A stretch of 57,323 nucleotides of DNA from Aquincola sp. (GTDB taxonomy: Bacteria > Pseudomonadota > Gammaproteobacteria > Burkholderiales > Burkholderiaceae_C), in assembly GCA_022841885.1 (NCBI GenBank), contig JALHQP010000010.1, positions 1 to 57,323 on the forward strand, written 5' to 3'. The notes under the pieces were generated by a model. The model had not been told where the DNA came from, ran no database searches, and saw nothing but the letters and a program-made list of their open reading frames with translations. How positions within the stretch are numbered: the stretch's first letter is position 1; the number at the start of each line of letters is the position of its first letter. Made by a program: the position numbers and the translations under genes. Shown piece after piece: positions 31,955-41,103 of this stretch.

Positions 31955-33714
31955 ACCGCGGGCAACGCGTCGCGCCGTGCGACGGCGTCGCGGGCTGCGA
32001 TGTACGCGAACACCAGGCCCGGGCCGAGCGTGATGCCGGGGGCCGGGTAGATGCCGCCCATCACCGACTGCATGTCGTTGCCGGCCGCGTACAGGCCGCC
32101 GATCGGCGTGCCCTGGGCGTCGAGCATGCGCGCCTTGTGATCGGTGGCGAAGCCGGTCGAGGCGCCGATGTCGCCTGGGTAGAGCTTGACCGCGTAGAAC
32201 GGCGCGCGCTCGATCGGCCCCAGGCTCGGGTTGGGTCCGTGCCAGGTGGCGTCGCCGTTGGCGCGCTGGTAGGCCGTGGTGCCGCGGCCGAACTCGGGGT
32301 CGATGCCGCCTGGCCAGTAACCGTTGAAGCGCTCGATGGTCTGCACCAGGTTCTGCTCGGGCAGGCCGAGTTGTCGCGCCAGTTCGGCCACCGAGTCGGC
32401 GCGGGTCACGTAGCCGTCGGCCAGCGCCGCCGCCAGGCCCATGCCCTTGGGCCGCACCATGCCCAGGCCGTACTTGCGCAGGCCCTCGGCGTCGGTGATC
32501 AGGAAGGCGGGGATCGCCTTGCGCGTGCCTTCGTCTGGCCCATGGAGCAGCCCTTGCATCGTCAGGCCGTACAGGTGGTACGAGGTGCTCTCGTTGAGGA
32601 AGCGCCGGCCCTCGCCGTCCACCGAGATCGTGCCGGGCTTGGCACGGTCGAATACGAAGTGCGGAAACGCCGCGGTGCTGCCGTCGGCACGCTGGCGCAA
32701 CGACACCGGGGCCCAGAACGCGTGCGACAGGGGCACCTCGCCGGCGCCGCGGCCATACACCGCGCCGACGCGCTCGGCCAGCGGATGCGCCTGGCCCTTG
32801 TGGCCGGGCGCGCCCGGGCACCAGGCGATGTCGGCGCCGGGCAGCAGCCGCGCGCGGCGCTCGGGGTCGCGGTTGAATCCGCCGCTGGCCAGCACGACGC
32901 CGCCGCGCACGGCGATGAACCTTTTCTGGCCGCGCTGCGCGATCGTGATGCCCTCGATGCCGTTCGCGCCGCGGTGCAGTTCCGTTGCCTGTGCCTCGGT
33001 CAGCAGTGTCACGCCGCGCTCGCGCAGCGACAGCAGCAGGCGGCCGATCAGCGCGTTGCCCATCAGCAGGCGCGTGCCGCGCGGATAGCGCAGCCGATCC
33101 ATCAGGTGACGGATGACGACCTTGGCCACGTAGAGCGTGGACTTGAGCGACTTGCTCCAGCCCAGCATGTGCGGGATGTCGTCGCGGTCGACCATCATGC
33201 CCTTGAGCACCAGGAACTCGGGGATCGGCGGGCGCACGAGGCCGAAGTCCTCGCCGAGCAGGCGGCCGTCGAAGGGCAGGGGTTCGAGCGCGCGGCCGCA
33301 CAGCGTGCTGTCTTCCAGTTCGGACAGGTAGTCCGGGTGGAAGGGGCGGATGCGGTACTTGACGTGCGAGTGCTCCTCGATCGTCTTCACCGCCTGCGCG
33401 CCGCGCGCGAGGAAGGCATCGCGCAGCGTGCGCGGCGAGCGCTGGCCGACCGCCAGGTCGAGGAAGTGCGCGGCCTTGTCGGTGCTGTCGTGCGGGTTGA
33501 CCTGCGGCGCGAGATGCGTGCCGGGCACCCAGGTGGTGGCGGCCGAGTAGGCCGTGGTGCCGCCGACCTGCGCGGTCGATTCGACGAGCAGCACCTTGGC
33601 GCCGGCGATGGCGGCGAAGAGGGCGGCCGACATGCCGGCACCGCCGGCGCCGAGCACGACCACGTCGAAGGCCGCGTCGTCGGGCAGCGAGGAGAGGGCG
33701 GTGGGGTAGGGCAT
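31951..33714 (-). CDS. KSTD-like FAD oxidoreductase (2 of 3)
   Basis: 587 residues. FAD motif FDVVVLGAGGAGMSAALFAA and VGGTTAYSAATTWVPG; central LNESTSYHLYG with the conserved Tyr; C-terminal LYAAGNDMQSVMGGIYPAPG, where Tyr and Gly of the Y-P-x-x-G keto-binding motif are present. Predicted to desaturate a ring ketone with FAD. It forms a minus-strand set with the SDR 13 bases upstream, and further upstream the NIPSNAP, a third flavoprotein and a second SDR. An alcohol dehydrogenase followed by a ketone desaturase makes a logical two-step aromatising route (inference). Confidence 0.88.
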   Translation of the reverse strand: MPYPTALSSLPDDAAFDVVVLGAGGAGMSAALFAAIAGAKVLLVESTAQVGGTTAYSAATTWVPGTHLAPQVNPHDSTDKAAHFLDLAVGQRSPRTLRDAFLARGAQAVKTIEEHSHVKYRIRPFHPDYLSELEDSTLCGRALEPLPFDGRLLGEDFGLVRPPIPEFLVLKGMMVDRDDIPHMLGWSKSLKSTLYVAKVVIRHLMDRLRYPRGTRLLMGNALIGRLLLSLRERGVTLLTEAQATELHRGANGIEGITIAQRGQKRFIAVRGGVVLASGGFNRDPERRARLLPGADIAWCPGAPGHKGQAHPLAERVGAVYGRGAGEVPLSHAFWAPVSLRQRADGSTAAFPHFVFDRAKPGTISVDGEGRRFLNESTSYHLYGLTMQGLLHGPDEGTRKAIPAFLITDAEGLRKYGLGMVRPKGMGLAAALADGYVTRADSVAELARQLGLPEQNLVQTIERFNGYWPGGIDPEFGRGTTAYQRANGDATWHGPNPSLGPIERAPFYAVKLYPGDIGASTGFATDHKARMLDAQGTPIGGLYAAGNDMQSVMGGIYPAPGITLGPGLVFAYIAARDAVARRDALPAV

Positions 33715-33727
33715 GGGTGCTTGTGGT

Positions 33728-34510
33728 TCAGGACGACGCGACGACAGGGGGCACCGCGGGCAGCGTGCCGCCGAGCGCCGTCCAGCCGCCGTCCACCGCC
33801 AGCACGCTGCCGGTGATGAAACTCGCGCGCGGCGACGCGAGGAAGGCGATCGCCTCGGCGATCTCGGCCGGCGAGCCCATGCGGCCCAGGGGCGTGCGCT
33901 TGTGGATCGCGTCGGTGTTGAGCGCGCCCTTGGCTTCGAGCGCCTCCACCAGCGCGGTGCGCACATAACCCGGCGCGACGGCGTTGACGCGCACGCCGCG
34001 GTCGGCCCACTCGCAGCCCATCGACTTGGTCATCGCCACGATGCCGGCCTTGGCCGCACCATAGGCGTTGCGCATCGGGATGCCGAGCGACGAGGCGATG
34101 GAGCCCAGGTTGACGATGGTGCCTTCACGCTGTTCGAGCATCACGCGGCCGACCTCGCGGCTCATCAGGAAGGTGCCGCGAAGGTGCACCGCGAGCACGC
34201 GGTCGAAGGCCTCGACCTGCTGCTCGACGGTGACCGCCGCCTGGTCACCGATGCCGGCGTTGTTGACCAGCACGTCGACGCGTCCGCCCGACCAGGCGAG
34301 CACCTGGCGCACCGCGGCGGCGACCAAGGCCTCGTCGGCGACGTTGCAGGCGAGGCCCAGGTGTGTCGAGCCGAGTTCGGCGGCGCGTGTACGAGCGGCC
34401 TCGCCGTCGAGGTCGGCGATCGCGATGCGCAGCCCGTCGGCCGCGAGGCGCTGCGCGGTGGCCCAGCCGATGCCGCTGGCCGCGCCGGTGACGATGGCGA
34501 AACGGATCAT
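33728..34510 (-). CDS. Short-chain dehydrogenase/reductase
   Basis: 260 residues, classical SDR. Cofactor loop VTGAASGIGWATAQRLA, NNAG structural motif in VLVNNAGIGDQAA, the catalytic Ser region VNLGSIASSLG, and the active-site Y-x-x-x-K as YGAAKAGIVAM. An Asp after strand 2 (IADLDGEAA) favours NAD(H). It would oxidise a ring hydroxyl to the ketone used by the neighbouring flavoprotein (inference). The intergenic repeat copy 2 lies just upstream of its start, separating it from the NIPSNAP gene. Confidence 0.92.
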   Translation of the reverse strand: MIRFAIVTGAASGIGWATAQRLAADGLRIAIADLDGEAARTRAAELGSTHLGLACNVADEALVAAAVRQVLAWSGGRVDVLVNNAGIGDQAAVTVEQQVEAFDRVLAVHLRGTFLMSREVGRVMLEQREGTIVNLGSIASSLGIPMRNAYGAAKAGIVAMTKSMGCEWADRGVRVNAVAPGYVRTALVEALEAKGALNTDAIHKRTPLGRMGSPAEIAEAIAFLASPRASFITGSVLAVDGGWTALGGTLPAVPPVVASS

Positions 34511-34512
34511 CT

Positions 34513-34541
34513 CAGTGGCGCCCGGCCGTCCGAAGCCACTG
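34513..34541. other. Stem-loop before repeat copy 2
   Basis: CAGTGGC (34513-34519) pairs with GCCACTG (34535-34541) across 15 bases, immediately next to the dispersed repeat. The strand and role are uncertain; it could end or stabilise the message between the NIPSNAP and SDR genes. Confidence 0.4.
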
Positions 34542-34542
34542 A

Positions 34543-34564
34543 GCGCCCCCTCGGGGGGCAGCGA
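34543..34564. repeat. Dispersed GC-rich intergenic repeat, copy 2
   Basis: 22 bases identical to 25756-25777, again between co-directional genes of the same functional theme and again followed by GCGAGCGTGGGGGTCTC. Its CCCCC-T-C-GGGGGG core can fold on itself. Confidence 0.75.
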
Positions 34565-34585
34565 GCGCGAGCGAGCGTGGGGGTC

Positions 34586-34945
34586 TCACTTCATTGTCTC
34601 CATGCTCGGCAGCGCCACGCGCCGGATCAGGCGCGTCTCCTGCGCGACGATCAGGTGCTCGGTCGCGGCCAGGTATTTCGGGAAGTCGGGGTGCGTGTCG
34701 CGCGCCTGGCAGCGCTGCTCGTAGTCGGCCAGGCTGTCGTAGCCCCACAGATGCACGAACTGGTTCTGCGCCCCGACCAGGCTGGTCCAGAAGCCGAGCG
34801 GTGAGCCGAGCGTGCGCAGCAGGATCGGCATCGCGAGGCGGTCCCACACCTCGACGAACTCGCCCATCTTGCGCAGTCGGATCGTGTAGATGCGGTGGTC
34901 GACCAGGGCCTTGCCCGCGGCGGCGATCATCGCGTCAGGCGGCAT
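34586..34945 (-). CDS. NIPSNAP family protein, single domain
   Basis: 119 residues, one NIPSNAP module (VDHRIYTIRLRKMGEFVEVW, then QFVHLWGYDSLADYEQRCQA). Function is unproven; related to but much shorter than the two-domain NIPSNAP protein at 24310-24918. The ATG at 34945 has GGAG eight bases upstream and overlaps the 3' end of the third flavoprotein gene by 11 bases; an ATG at 34930 is a shorter alternative. The overlap shows co-translation with the flavoprotein, so it may assist that step. Confidence 0.85.
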   Translation of the reverse strand: MPPDAMIAAAGKALVDHRIYTIRLRKMGEFVEVWDRLAMPILLRTLGSPLGFWTSLVGAQNQFVHLWGYDSLADYEQRCQARDTHPDFPKYLAATEHLIVAQETRLIRRVALPSMETMK

Positions 34946-36668
34946 GGCGCTGCTCCTGTGCCGGCTGCGCCTTGGCGTGCGCGGCGATGTGGCGCCCGGC
35001 AATCCAGCCGAAGGTCATGTGGGGGCCGAGCGTGATGCCGGCACCCGGGTAGTTGCCGCCCATCATCGACGCGCGGTCGTTGCCCACCGCGTACAGACCT
35101 TCGATCACGCTGCCGCGTTTGGACAGCACCCGGCCCTCGGGCGTGGTCGACAAGCCGTCGAAGGTGCCGAGGTCGCCCATGAACACCTTGACCGCGTAGT
35201 AAGGGCCCTTCGCGACCGGTGCGACGCAGGGGTTGGGTCGATGCGACGCGTCAGCGAGGTAGCGGTTGAAGCTCGTCGTGCCGCGGCCGAACTGCCGGTC
35301 CTCGCCACGCTCGGCGCCGAGGTTGTACTCGGCGACCGTGCGTTCGAGCTGCGCGCCGTCGATGCCGCAGGCCGCACCCAGCTCGGCCAGCGTGCGTCCC
35401 TTGAACAGGTAGCCGTTGCGCAGGAACTTGCCCACCGGCATCGGTGCGGGCTTGACGTAGCCGAGGCCGTATTTGGACAGCGCGGCCTGGTCGCACACCA
35501 GCCACATCGCCGTCTCCCTGTCGCCGCGGCAGGCTTCGATCATCGCGACGCCGACGTCGTGGTACGACTCGCTCTCGTTGCAGAAGCGTTTGCCGTGACG
35601 CGTGACACCGATGATGCCGGGCTTGTAGCGGTCGAGCAGGTGCGGGAACACGCCGTAGCCGCCACCGCCGTTCGGCACCCGCGACACGGGCATCCAGGCC
35701 GAGGTGGACTTGAAGCGGATGTCGAAGCGCGCGCCGGCGTCCTCGCCCAGCGTGATGCCGTCGCCGGCATTGCCGGTCGGCGTCGGCGAATGGTGCTCGC
35801 CACCGCGGGTCAGGTGCGGGTAGGCCTTGCCGATGCGCGCGCGGTCGTGCGGGAAGCCGCCGCAGGCGAGCACGACGGCGTGGCGTGCGCGCACGGTCGT
35901 CTCGACGCCATCGCGCATCAGCACGGCGCCGCGCGCGACACCCTGTTCCACGACGAGGCGCTTCGCGGGCGACGAGGTCCAGAGTGGGATGCCGAGGTCG
36001 AGCGCCGACTTGGCCAGCCGCGCTGCGAGCGCGTTGCCGCTGGTCACGTGGACGCCGCGCCGGTACAGCGCCAGCTCTTTGAGGTGCGTGGCCAGGCGCT
36101 TGCACACGTACCAGAAGCTCTCGAGCGATTTCGTGGCGTTGAAGAAGTGCTTCAGGTCGGCGTTGCTCGAGTTGAACATCATGCCGATGAAGGTGATGGT
36201 CTTGAGCGGCGGGCGCAGGCGCGCCATGTCGGCACCGAGTTCGCGGATGTCGAAGGGTGCGGCGAGGATCGAGCGGCCGATGTCCACGCCGCCTTGCACC
36301 GTGGGGTGATAGTCGGGGTAGAGCGTGGGTACGAACTTGACGCTCGTCTCTCGCTCGAACCACTCCACCATCGCCGGCGCGTGGTCGAGGAAGGCATCCA
36401 CCGCGGCGGCGTCGAAGAACTCGCCGGTCTCGCGCTTCAGGTAGTCGCGCGCGGCCTCGCGCGTGTCGTGCGGGTTCTGCTTTCGGCCGTAGGGCGAGCC
36501 GGGCACCCACAACACGCCGCCGGAGAACGCCGTGGTGCCGCCGAACAGCGGCTCCTTCTCGGCCACGATCACATCCAGCCCTGCCTTGCGTGCGGTGATC
36601 GCGGTCGACAGGCCGCCGGCGCCCGAGCCGATCACCAGCACATCGCACTCGATCGTCGTGTTCGTCAT
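34935..36668 (-). CDS. KSTD-like FAD oxidoreductase (3 of 3)
   Basis: 577 residues. FAD motif CDVLVIGSGAGGLSTAITAR, EKEPLFGGTTAFSGG, a substrate-region CNESESYHDVG with the conserved Tyr, and C-terminal LYAVGNDRASMMGGNYPGAG with the Y-P-x-x-G pair. It shares the EKEPLFGGTTA block with copy 1 (27874) but differs elsewhere, so the three are old paralogs or separate acquisitions. Start ATG 36668 overlaps the SDR stop by 4 bases; its end overlaps the NIPSNAP start. Predicted cyclic-ketone desaturase of unknown substrate. Confidence 0.88.
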   Translation of the reverse strand: MTNTTIECDVLVIGSGAGGLSTAITARKAGLDVIVAEKEPLFGGTTAFSGGVLWVPGSPYGRKQNPHDTREAARDYLKRETGEFFDAAAVDAFLDHAPAMVEWFERETSVKFVPTLYPDYHPTVQGGVDIGRSILAAPFDIRELGADMARLRPPLKTITFIGMMFNSSNADLKHFFNATKSLESFWYVCKRLATHLKELALYRRGVHVTSGNALAARLAKSALDLGIPLWTSSPAKRLVVEQGVARGAVLMRDGVETTVRARHAVVLACGGFPHDRARIGKAYPHLTRGGEHHSPTPTGNAGDGITLGEDAGARFDIRFKSTSAWMPVSRVPNGGGGYGVFPHLLDRYKPGIIGVTRHGKRFCNESESYHDVGVAMIEACRGDRETAMWLVCDQAALSKYGLGYVKPAPMPVGKFLRNGYLFKGRTLAELGAACGIDGAQLERTVAEYNLGAERGEDRQFGRGTTSFNRYLADASHRPNPCVAPVAKGPYYAVKVFMGDLGTFDGLSTTPEGRVLSKRGSVIEGLYAVGNDRASMMGGNYPGAGITLGPHMTFGWIAGRHIAAHAKAQPAQEQRHAA

Positions 36669-37492
36669 GACTTGTCTCCGGTCTGGTTGTAGCCAGGGCG
36701 CGGCACCATGTCCATCAGCATGCAGTCGAGGCCGCCGTCGACGATCAGCTCGGTGCCGTTGACGTAGCCCGCGCGCTCCGAGAGCAGGAAGGCCGCGGGC
36801 TCGGCAATGTCCTGCGGTTCGCCGACACGCCGGCTCGCGGTGACCGCGGCACGCGCGGCCTCGAAGCCCGGCACCTCGTAGAACTTGGCCGACAGCGCCG
36901 TGCGGATCATGCCGGGGCAGATCGCGTTGCTGCGCACGCCGCGCGGGCCCCATTCGGCTGCCAGTTGCTTGGAGAGCAGCAGCACGCCGGCCTTGCTCGC
37001 GCTGTAGGCGCCGCTGCGGCTTTGCGGGTGCAGCGCGGCGATCGACGCGATGTGCACGATCGCGCCCTTGCCGGCGGCCAGCATGTCGCGCCCGAACTCG
37101 CGCGCGCAGATCAGCTGGCCGGTCAGGTTGACCGCGAGCACCGCGTTCCAGTCGTCGAGGCTCACCTCGTCGAGCGCACCGGCGCGCAGGAAGCCGGCGT
37201 TGTTGACCAGGCCCCAGGCCGGGCCGAGTTCGCGCCGCACGCGCGCGGCGGCGTCGCGCACCGCGGCCTCGTCGCCGATGTCGCAGCCCAGGCCGAGCGT
37301 GCGCACACCGTGTTCGGCGGCCAGCGACTGCGCCGCCTCGGTGGCCGCATCGGCCTTGCGGTCGAGCACCGCCACCATAGCGCCGGCGGCGGCGAGGGCC
37401 TTGGCGGTGGCCCGCCCGATGCCGCTGGCCGCGCCGGTGACAGCGCAGACGCGGCCTTCGAGGCCCAGCCAATGTCTCCTGTCGTTCTGCAT
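36665..37492 (-). CDS. Short-chain dehydrogenase/reductase
   Basis: 275 residues, classical SDR: VTGAASGIGRATAKALA, VAVLDRKADA with Asp favouring NAD, LVNNAGFLRAGALDE, VHIASIAALH (Ser) and YSASKAGVLLLSKQ (Tyr/Lys). First gene of the minus-strand set SDR - flavoprotein - NIPSNAP - SDR - flavoprotein. Divergent from the AraC regulator across 93 bases. The ketone it would make is a plausible substrate for the co-translated flavoprotein. Confidence 0.92.
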   Translation of the reverse strand: MQNDRRHWLGLEGRVCAVTGAASGIGRATAKALAAAGAMVAVLDRKADAATEAAQSLAAEHGVRTLGLGCDIGDEAAVRDAAARVRRELGPAWGLVNNAGFLRAGALDEVSLDDWNAVLAVNLTGQLICAREFGRDMLAAGKGAIVHIASIAALHPQSRSGAYSASKAGVLLLSKQLAAEWGPRGVRSNAICPGMIRTALSAKFYEVPGFEAARAAVTASRRVGEPQDIAEPAAFLLSERAGYVNGTELIVDGGLDCMLMDMVPRPGYNQTGDKS

Positions 37493-37585
37493 CGCGCGTC
37501 CTGTGTCGGATCGTGGCCCGCATGGTCCGCCCCGGGCGTGCGGCCGGCAATCGACAGTTGCGGCGAAGCCCCGGACAATTCGTGC

Positions 37586-38542
37586 ATGCCAGCCCCCCGC
37601 CCCGCCACCCGCACCACGCCCGTGATTCCCCGTGTCGCCCTGTACGGCGACGAGGCCCTGCCGGCCGACGTGGACCTGGTGCATTTCGAGCGCATCCCGG
37701 TGCGCTCGAGCCGCCACAACTGGGAAATCGAGCCGCATGTGCACGACGCGATGCTGCAGGTCCTGTTCATCGAGTCCGGCAGCGGTGGCGAGGCCTTCAT
37801 CGACGGCCGCCGCTGGGCCCTCGTGCCACCCTGCCTGGTGCTGGTGCCGGCGCACAGCGTGCATGGCTTCCACTACGCGCCGGACACCGACGGGCCGGTG
37901 ATCACTGCCGCGCAGCGGCCGCTCGAGAACCTGCTCGACGCACTGGCGCCGCAGCTGCGGCGCGCGGCGCTGCAGCCGCTGGTGCTGACGGTCGACCGCG
38001 CGAGCCGCCACGCCGAGGCGCTGACACCGCTGTTCGACGCGATCGCGCGCGAGACACGGGTCACCGGCCAGGCCACCGGCGCGCTGGGCATGTCGCTGCT
38101 GGCGGCACTGGTGCTGCAGATCGCGCGCCTGCGCGGCGCAGCGCCCGGTGGCGCGCGCGGAGCCAGCGAGGCACGTGACCTGCGCTCGCGCAAGGCGCAG
38201 CATGTGGAGCGTTTCCGTGGCCTGCTCGACGCGCACTTCCGGGAGCGCTGGGCAGTGGATCGCTACGCGCAGCAGCTCGGCGTCAGCGCCGGCCAGCTCG
38301 GGCGCCTGTGCCGCGAGCAGCTTGGCGTGTCGCCGCTGGACGCGATCAACGCGCGCGTGCTGCACGAGGCGCAGCGCGGGCTGGTGTACTCCACGCTCAG
38401 CATCAAGCAGGTGGCCGCCGAACTCGGCTTCGACGACGAGGCCTACTTTGGCCGCTTCTTCAAGAAGCACCTGGGGCTGACGCCCACGGCGTTTCGCGCG
38501 CGCGGGCGGCGGCGCCTGGCGGGCGCCGCCGCCCGCCCCTGA
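37586..38542 (+). CDS. AraC-family regulator (PobR/aromatic-type)
   Basis: 318 residues. An N-terminal cupin-like sensor (HNWEIEPHVHDAMLQVLFIE, CLVLVPAHSVHGFHYAPDTDG) and a C-terminal double helix-turn-helix (YAQQLGVSAGQLGRLCREQLG and STLSIKQVAAELGFDDEAYFGRFF, split here for reading). Architecture matches AraC activators of 4-hydroxybenzoate and related aromatic genes. Being divergent from the SDR-flavoprotein operon, it probably activates it. The ATG at 37586 is chosen because conserved sequence starts soon after; the frame is open further upstream without similarity. Confidence 0.9.
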   Translation: MPAPRPATRTTPVIPRVALYGDEALPADVDLVHFERIPVRSSRHNWEIEPHVHDAMLQVLFIESGSGGEAFIDGRRWALVPPCLVLVPAHSVHGFHYAPDTDGPVITAAQRPLENLLDALAPQLRRAALQPLVLTVDRASRHAEALTPLFDAIARETRVTGQATGALGMSLLAALVLQIARLRGAAPGGARGASEARDLRSRKAQHVERFRGLLDAHFRERWAVDRYAQQLGVSAGQLGRLCREQLGVSPLDAINARVLHEAQRGLVYSTLSIKQVAAELGFDDEAYFGRFFKKHLGLTPTAFRARGRRRLAGAAARP

Positions 38543-38677
38543 AGGCTGGGCGCGACACCGCGCCGGCGGGTCGTGGTTGGGCGACAAAAAGTCGATGACC
38601 CGATGTCGATTCCGACCGCACTCGAGCGTCGTGCCCATGAAGTCACCTTCACAACACCTTCGACCAAGGATCACACC

Positions 38678-39094
38678 ATGACCCAGATCACCATCGAGAC
38701 CCGCATCGACGCTCCCATCGCCGATGTCTGGCGCGCCTGGAACGCGCCGGCCGACATCGTGCAGTGGAACGCCGCGTCCGACGACTGGCACACCACCACC
38801 GCCACCGTCGACCTGCGCGTCGGCGGCTCGTTCTCGTCGCGCATGGAGGCCAAGGACGGCAGCATGGGCTTCGATTTCGCCGGCACCTACACACGGGTCG
38901 ACGAGCCGCGCCGCATCGACTACGCGATGAGCGACGGCCGCAACGTGCGCAACGAGTTCATCGCCCAGGGCGACACGGTCACCGTGCGGGTGACCTTCGA
39001 CGCCGAGAGCGAGAACCCGATCGAGATGCAGCGCCAGGGCTGGCAGGCCATCCTGGACAACTTTGGCCACCACGTGCAAGCGGGTCGTCGCTGA
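38678..39094 (+). CDS. SRPBCC (AHSA1-type) protein
   Basis: 138 residues of the START/AHSA1 ligand-binding fold: IETRIDAPIADVWRAWNAPADIVQWN, then GGSFSSRMEAKDGSMGFDFAGTYT and GWQAILDNFGHHV at the C-terminus. Roles vary from chaperone co-factor to small-molecule binding; none is shown here. ATG 38678 has AAGGA at good distance. It stands alone after the AraC gene with its own 135-base upstream gap, so it may not belong to the catabolic cluster. Confidence 0.87.
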   Translation: MTQITIETRIDAPIADVWRAWNAPADIVQWNAASDDWHTTTATVDLRVGGSFSSRMEAKDGSMGFDFAGTYTRVDEPRRIDYAMSDGRNVRNEFIAQGDTVTVRVTFDAESENPIEMQRQGWQAILDNFGHHVQAGRR

Positions 39095-39131
39095 GCATCG
39101 CCACCCAGCACACACCACTGCCAGGGCGCGG

Positions 39132-39728
39132 CTACGAGCTGGGCTGCGCAGTTGAGGTCTGAGCAGGCTCCGTCGGCACGCAAGCGCCAGCGGCGTCGCG
39201 CAGCGCGCGGTCGAGCAGGTCTTCGACCTGCACCACGAGCGGGTGCGCGGCGTCGGCCGCGAGCAGCGTGTGGAACGGCGCGCGGTGCGCCTCGATCGGA
39301 TGTCGCCCGTCCTCCGTGGCCAGGCCATGCGCGGCGGCGGACATCGGGCGCTGCGTCAGGTCGACCATCGTGCCCACCACGCGGGTGGCCCGGCCGATGT
39401 CGTCGCGCGCCACCACGCGGCCGCGCGACAGCATCGTGCGGTAGCCCGAGCCGTTGCTGCGCAGGCGGAAGCGGCTCTCGTAGGTGGCCGAGCGGCCCGA
39501 GAAGTGCGTGCGCTGCGCGTCAAGCATCGACTCCAGGTCGTCCGGGTGCACCCGCCAGCGCCAGAACCCGACGCTGTCGGGCGTGTGGATGCGCGGGAAG
39601 CCCAGGCGCGCCTTCCAGTCGGGCGAGTAGTGCACCAGCTCGCGCAGCAGGTCCAAGTCCCAGGTGCCGAAGACGCCCAGCTCCAGGGCCCGGCGCCAAC
39701 GCAACTGTTTCGGTAGGCGTTCCGACAT
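39132..39728 (-). CDS. PAS-domain-only protein
   Basis: 198 residues with one PAS_3-type domain at about 20-130 (FGTWDLDLLRELVHYSPDWKARLG, WRVHPDDLESMLDAQRTHFSG, YRTMLSRGRVVARDDIGRAT, then VVGTMVDLTQR). No output domain such as GGDEF, kinase or helix-turn-helix follows; the last 65 residues are unassigned. It may be a stand-alone sensor passing its state to a partner, or a truncated signalling protein. Start ATG 39728; the frame extends upstream without recognisable sequence. Divergent from the ridA-like gene. Confidence 0.75.
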   Translation of the reverse strand: MSERLPKQLRWRRALELGVFGTWDLDLLRELVHYSPDWKARLGFPRIHTPDSVGFWRWRVHPDDLESMLDAQRTHFSGRSATYESRFRLRSNGSGYRTMLSRGRVVARDDIGRATRVVGTMVDLTQRPMSAAAHGLATEDGRHPIEAHRAPFHTLLAADAAHPLVVQVEDLLDRALRDAAGACVPTEPAQTSTAQPSS

Positions 39729-39812
39729 GGGCGTCAGTGTGACACGGGGCGCGTGGCGGGCCGCGTTGCTTGCTGCACACTCCATCGCACCGTCACTCGC
39801 CTGGGACCTCGC

Positions 39813-40277
39813 ATGACCCCCGACCAGGAACTTCGCCGCCTCGGCCTCCAGCTGCCCGAGGCTGGACCGCCCGCCGGCAACTACGCCACCGCCGTGCGCG
39901 CGAACGACCTGCTGTTCATCTCGGCACGCTCGCCGGCGGCGCACGACGGCCAGGGACCCAAGGGTCGCATCGGTTGCGAGTACTCGGCGGACCGGGGCTA
40001 CGAGCTCGCGCGTTCCGCGTGCGTGGAGCTGCTCGCGGTGATCCGGGCACATGCCGGATCGCTCGATGCGGTGGCGCAGTTCGTCGAGTTGCAGGGCTTC
40101 CTCAACGCCGACCCGGCGTTCGAGGACCATGCGCGCGTGCTCGACGGCGCTTCGGACCTGCTGGCCGAGGTGTTCGGCCCCGCGGGCCGGCATGCCCGCT
40201 CGGTGGTCGGCGTGAGCTCCTTGCGCAAGGGGCTGCCGTTGACGCTGCGTGCGGTGGTGCAGCTCAAGCGGGCCTGA
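39813..40277 (+). CDS. RidA family protein (YjgF/YER057c/UK114)
   Basis: 154 residues. The family core ANDLLFISARSPAAHDG, GYELARSACVELLAVIRAHAGSLDAVAQFVELQGFLNADPAF and SVVGVSSLRKGLPLTLRAVV. The conserved Arg near the C-terminus of RidA proper (R105) is Ser/Leu-Arg-Lys here in SSLRKGLP, so it belongs to one of the Rid subgroups and not to the archetypal imine deaminase. ATG 39813 follows CTGGGACCTCGC. It sits alone, convergent with the liv operon. Confidence 0.85.
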   Translation: MTPDQELRRLGLQLPEAGPPAGNYATAVRANDLLFISARSPAAHDGQGPKGRIGCEYSADRGYELARSACVELLAVIRAHAGSLDAVAQFVELQGFLNADPAFEDHARVLDGASDLLAEVFGPAGRHARSVVGVSSLRKGLPLTLRAVVQLKRA

Positions 40278-40343
40278 CTCGCCGCGTCGCAGCGGGCGCG
40301 GCCCCGCCACGCCTTTGCCGCGCGACCAGCGCGCGCGCAGCGG

Positions 40344-41099
<756 letters not shown>

Positions 41100-41103
41100 G
41101 GCG

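Noticed and set aside
27874-36668. Steroid degradation locus
   Set aside because: Although three proteins resemble 3-ketosteroid dehydrogenases, no ketosteroid hydroxylase, ring-cleavage dioxygenase, side-chain or Mce-type genes are present, and neighbours point to hydroaromatic acids.
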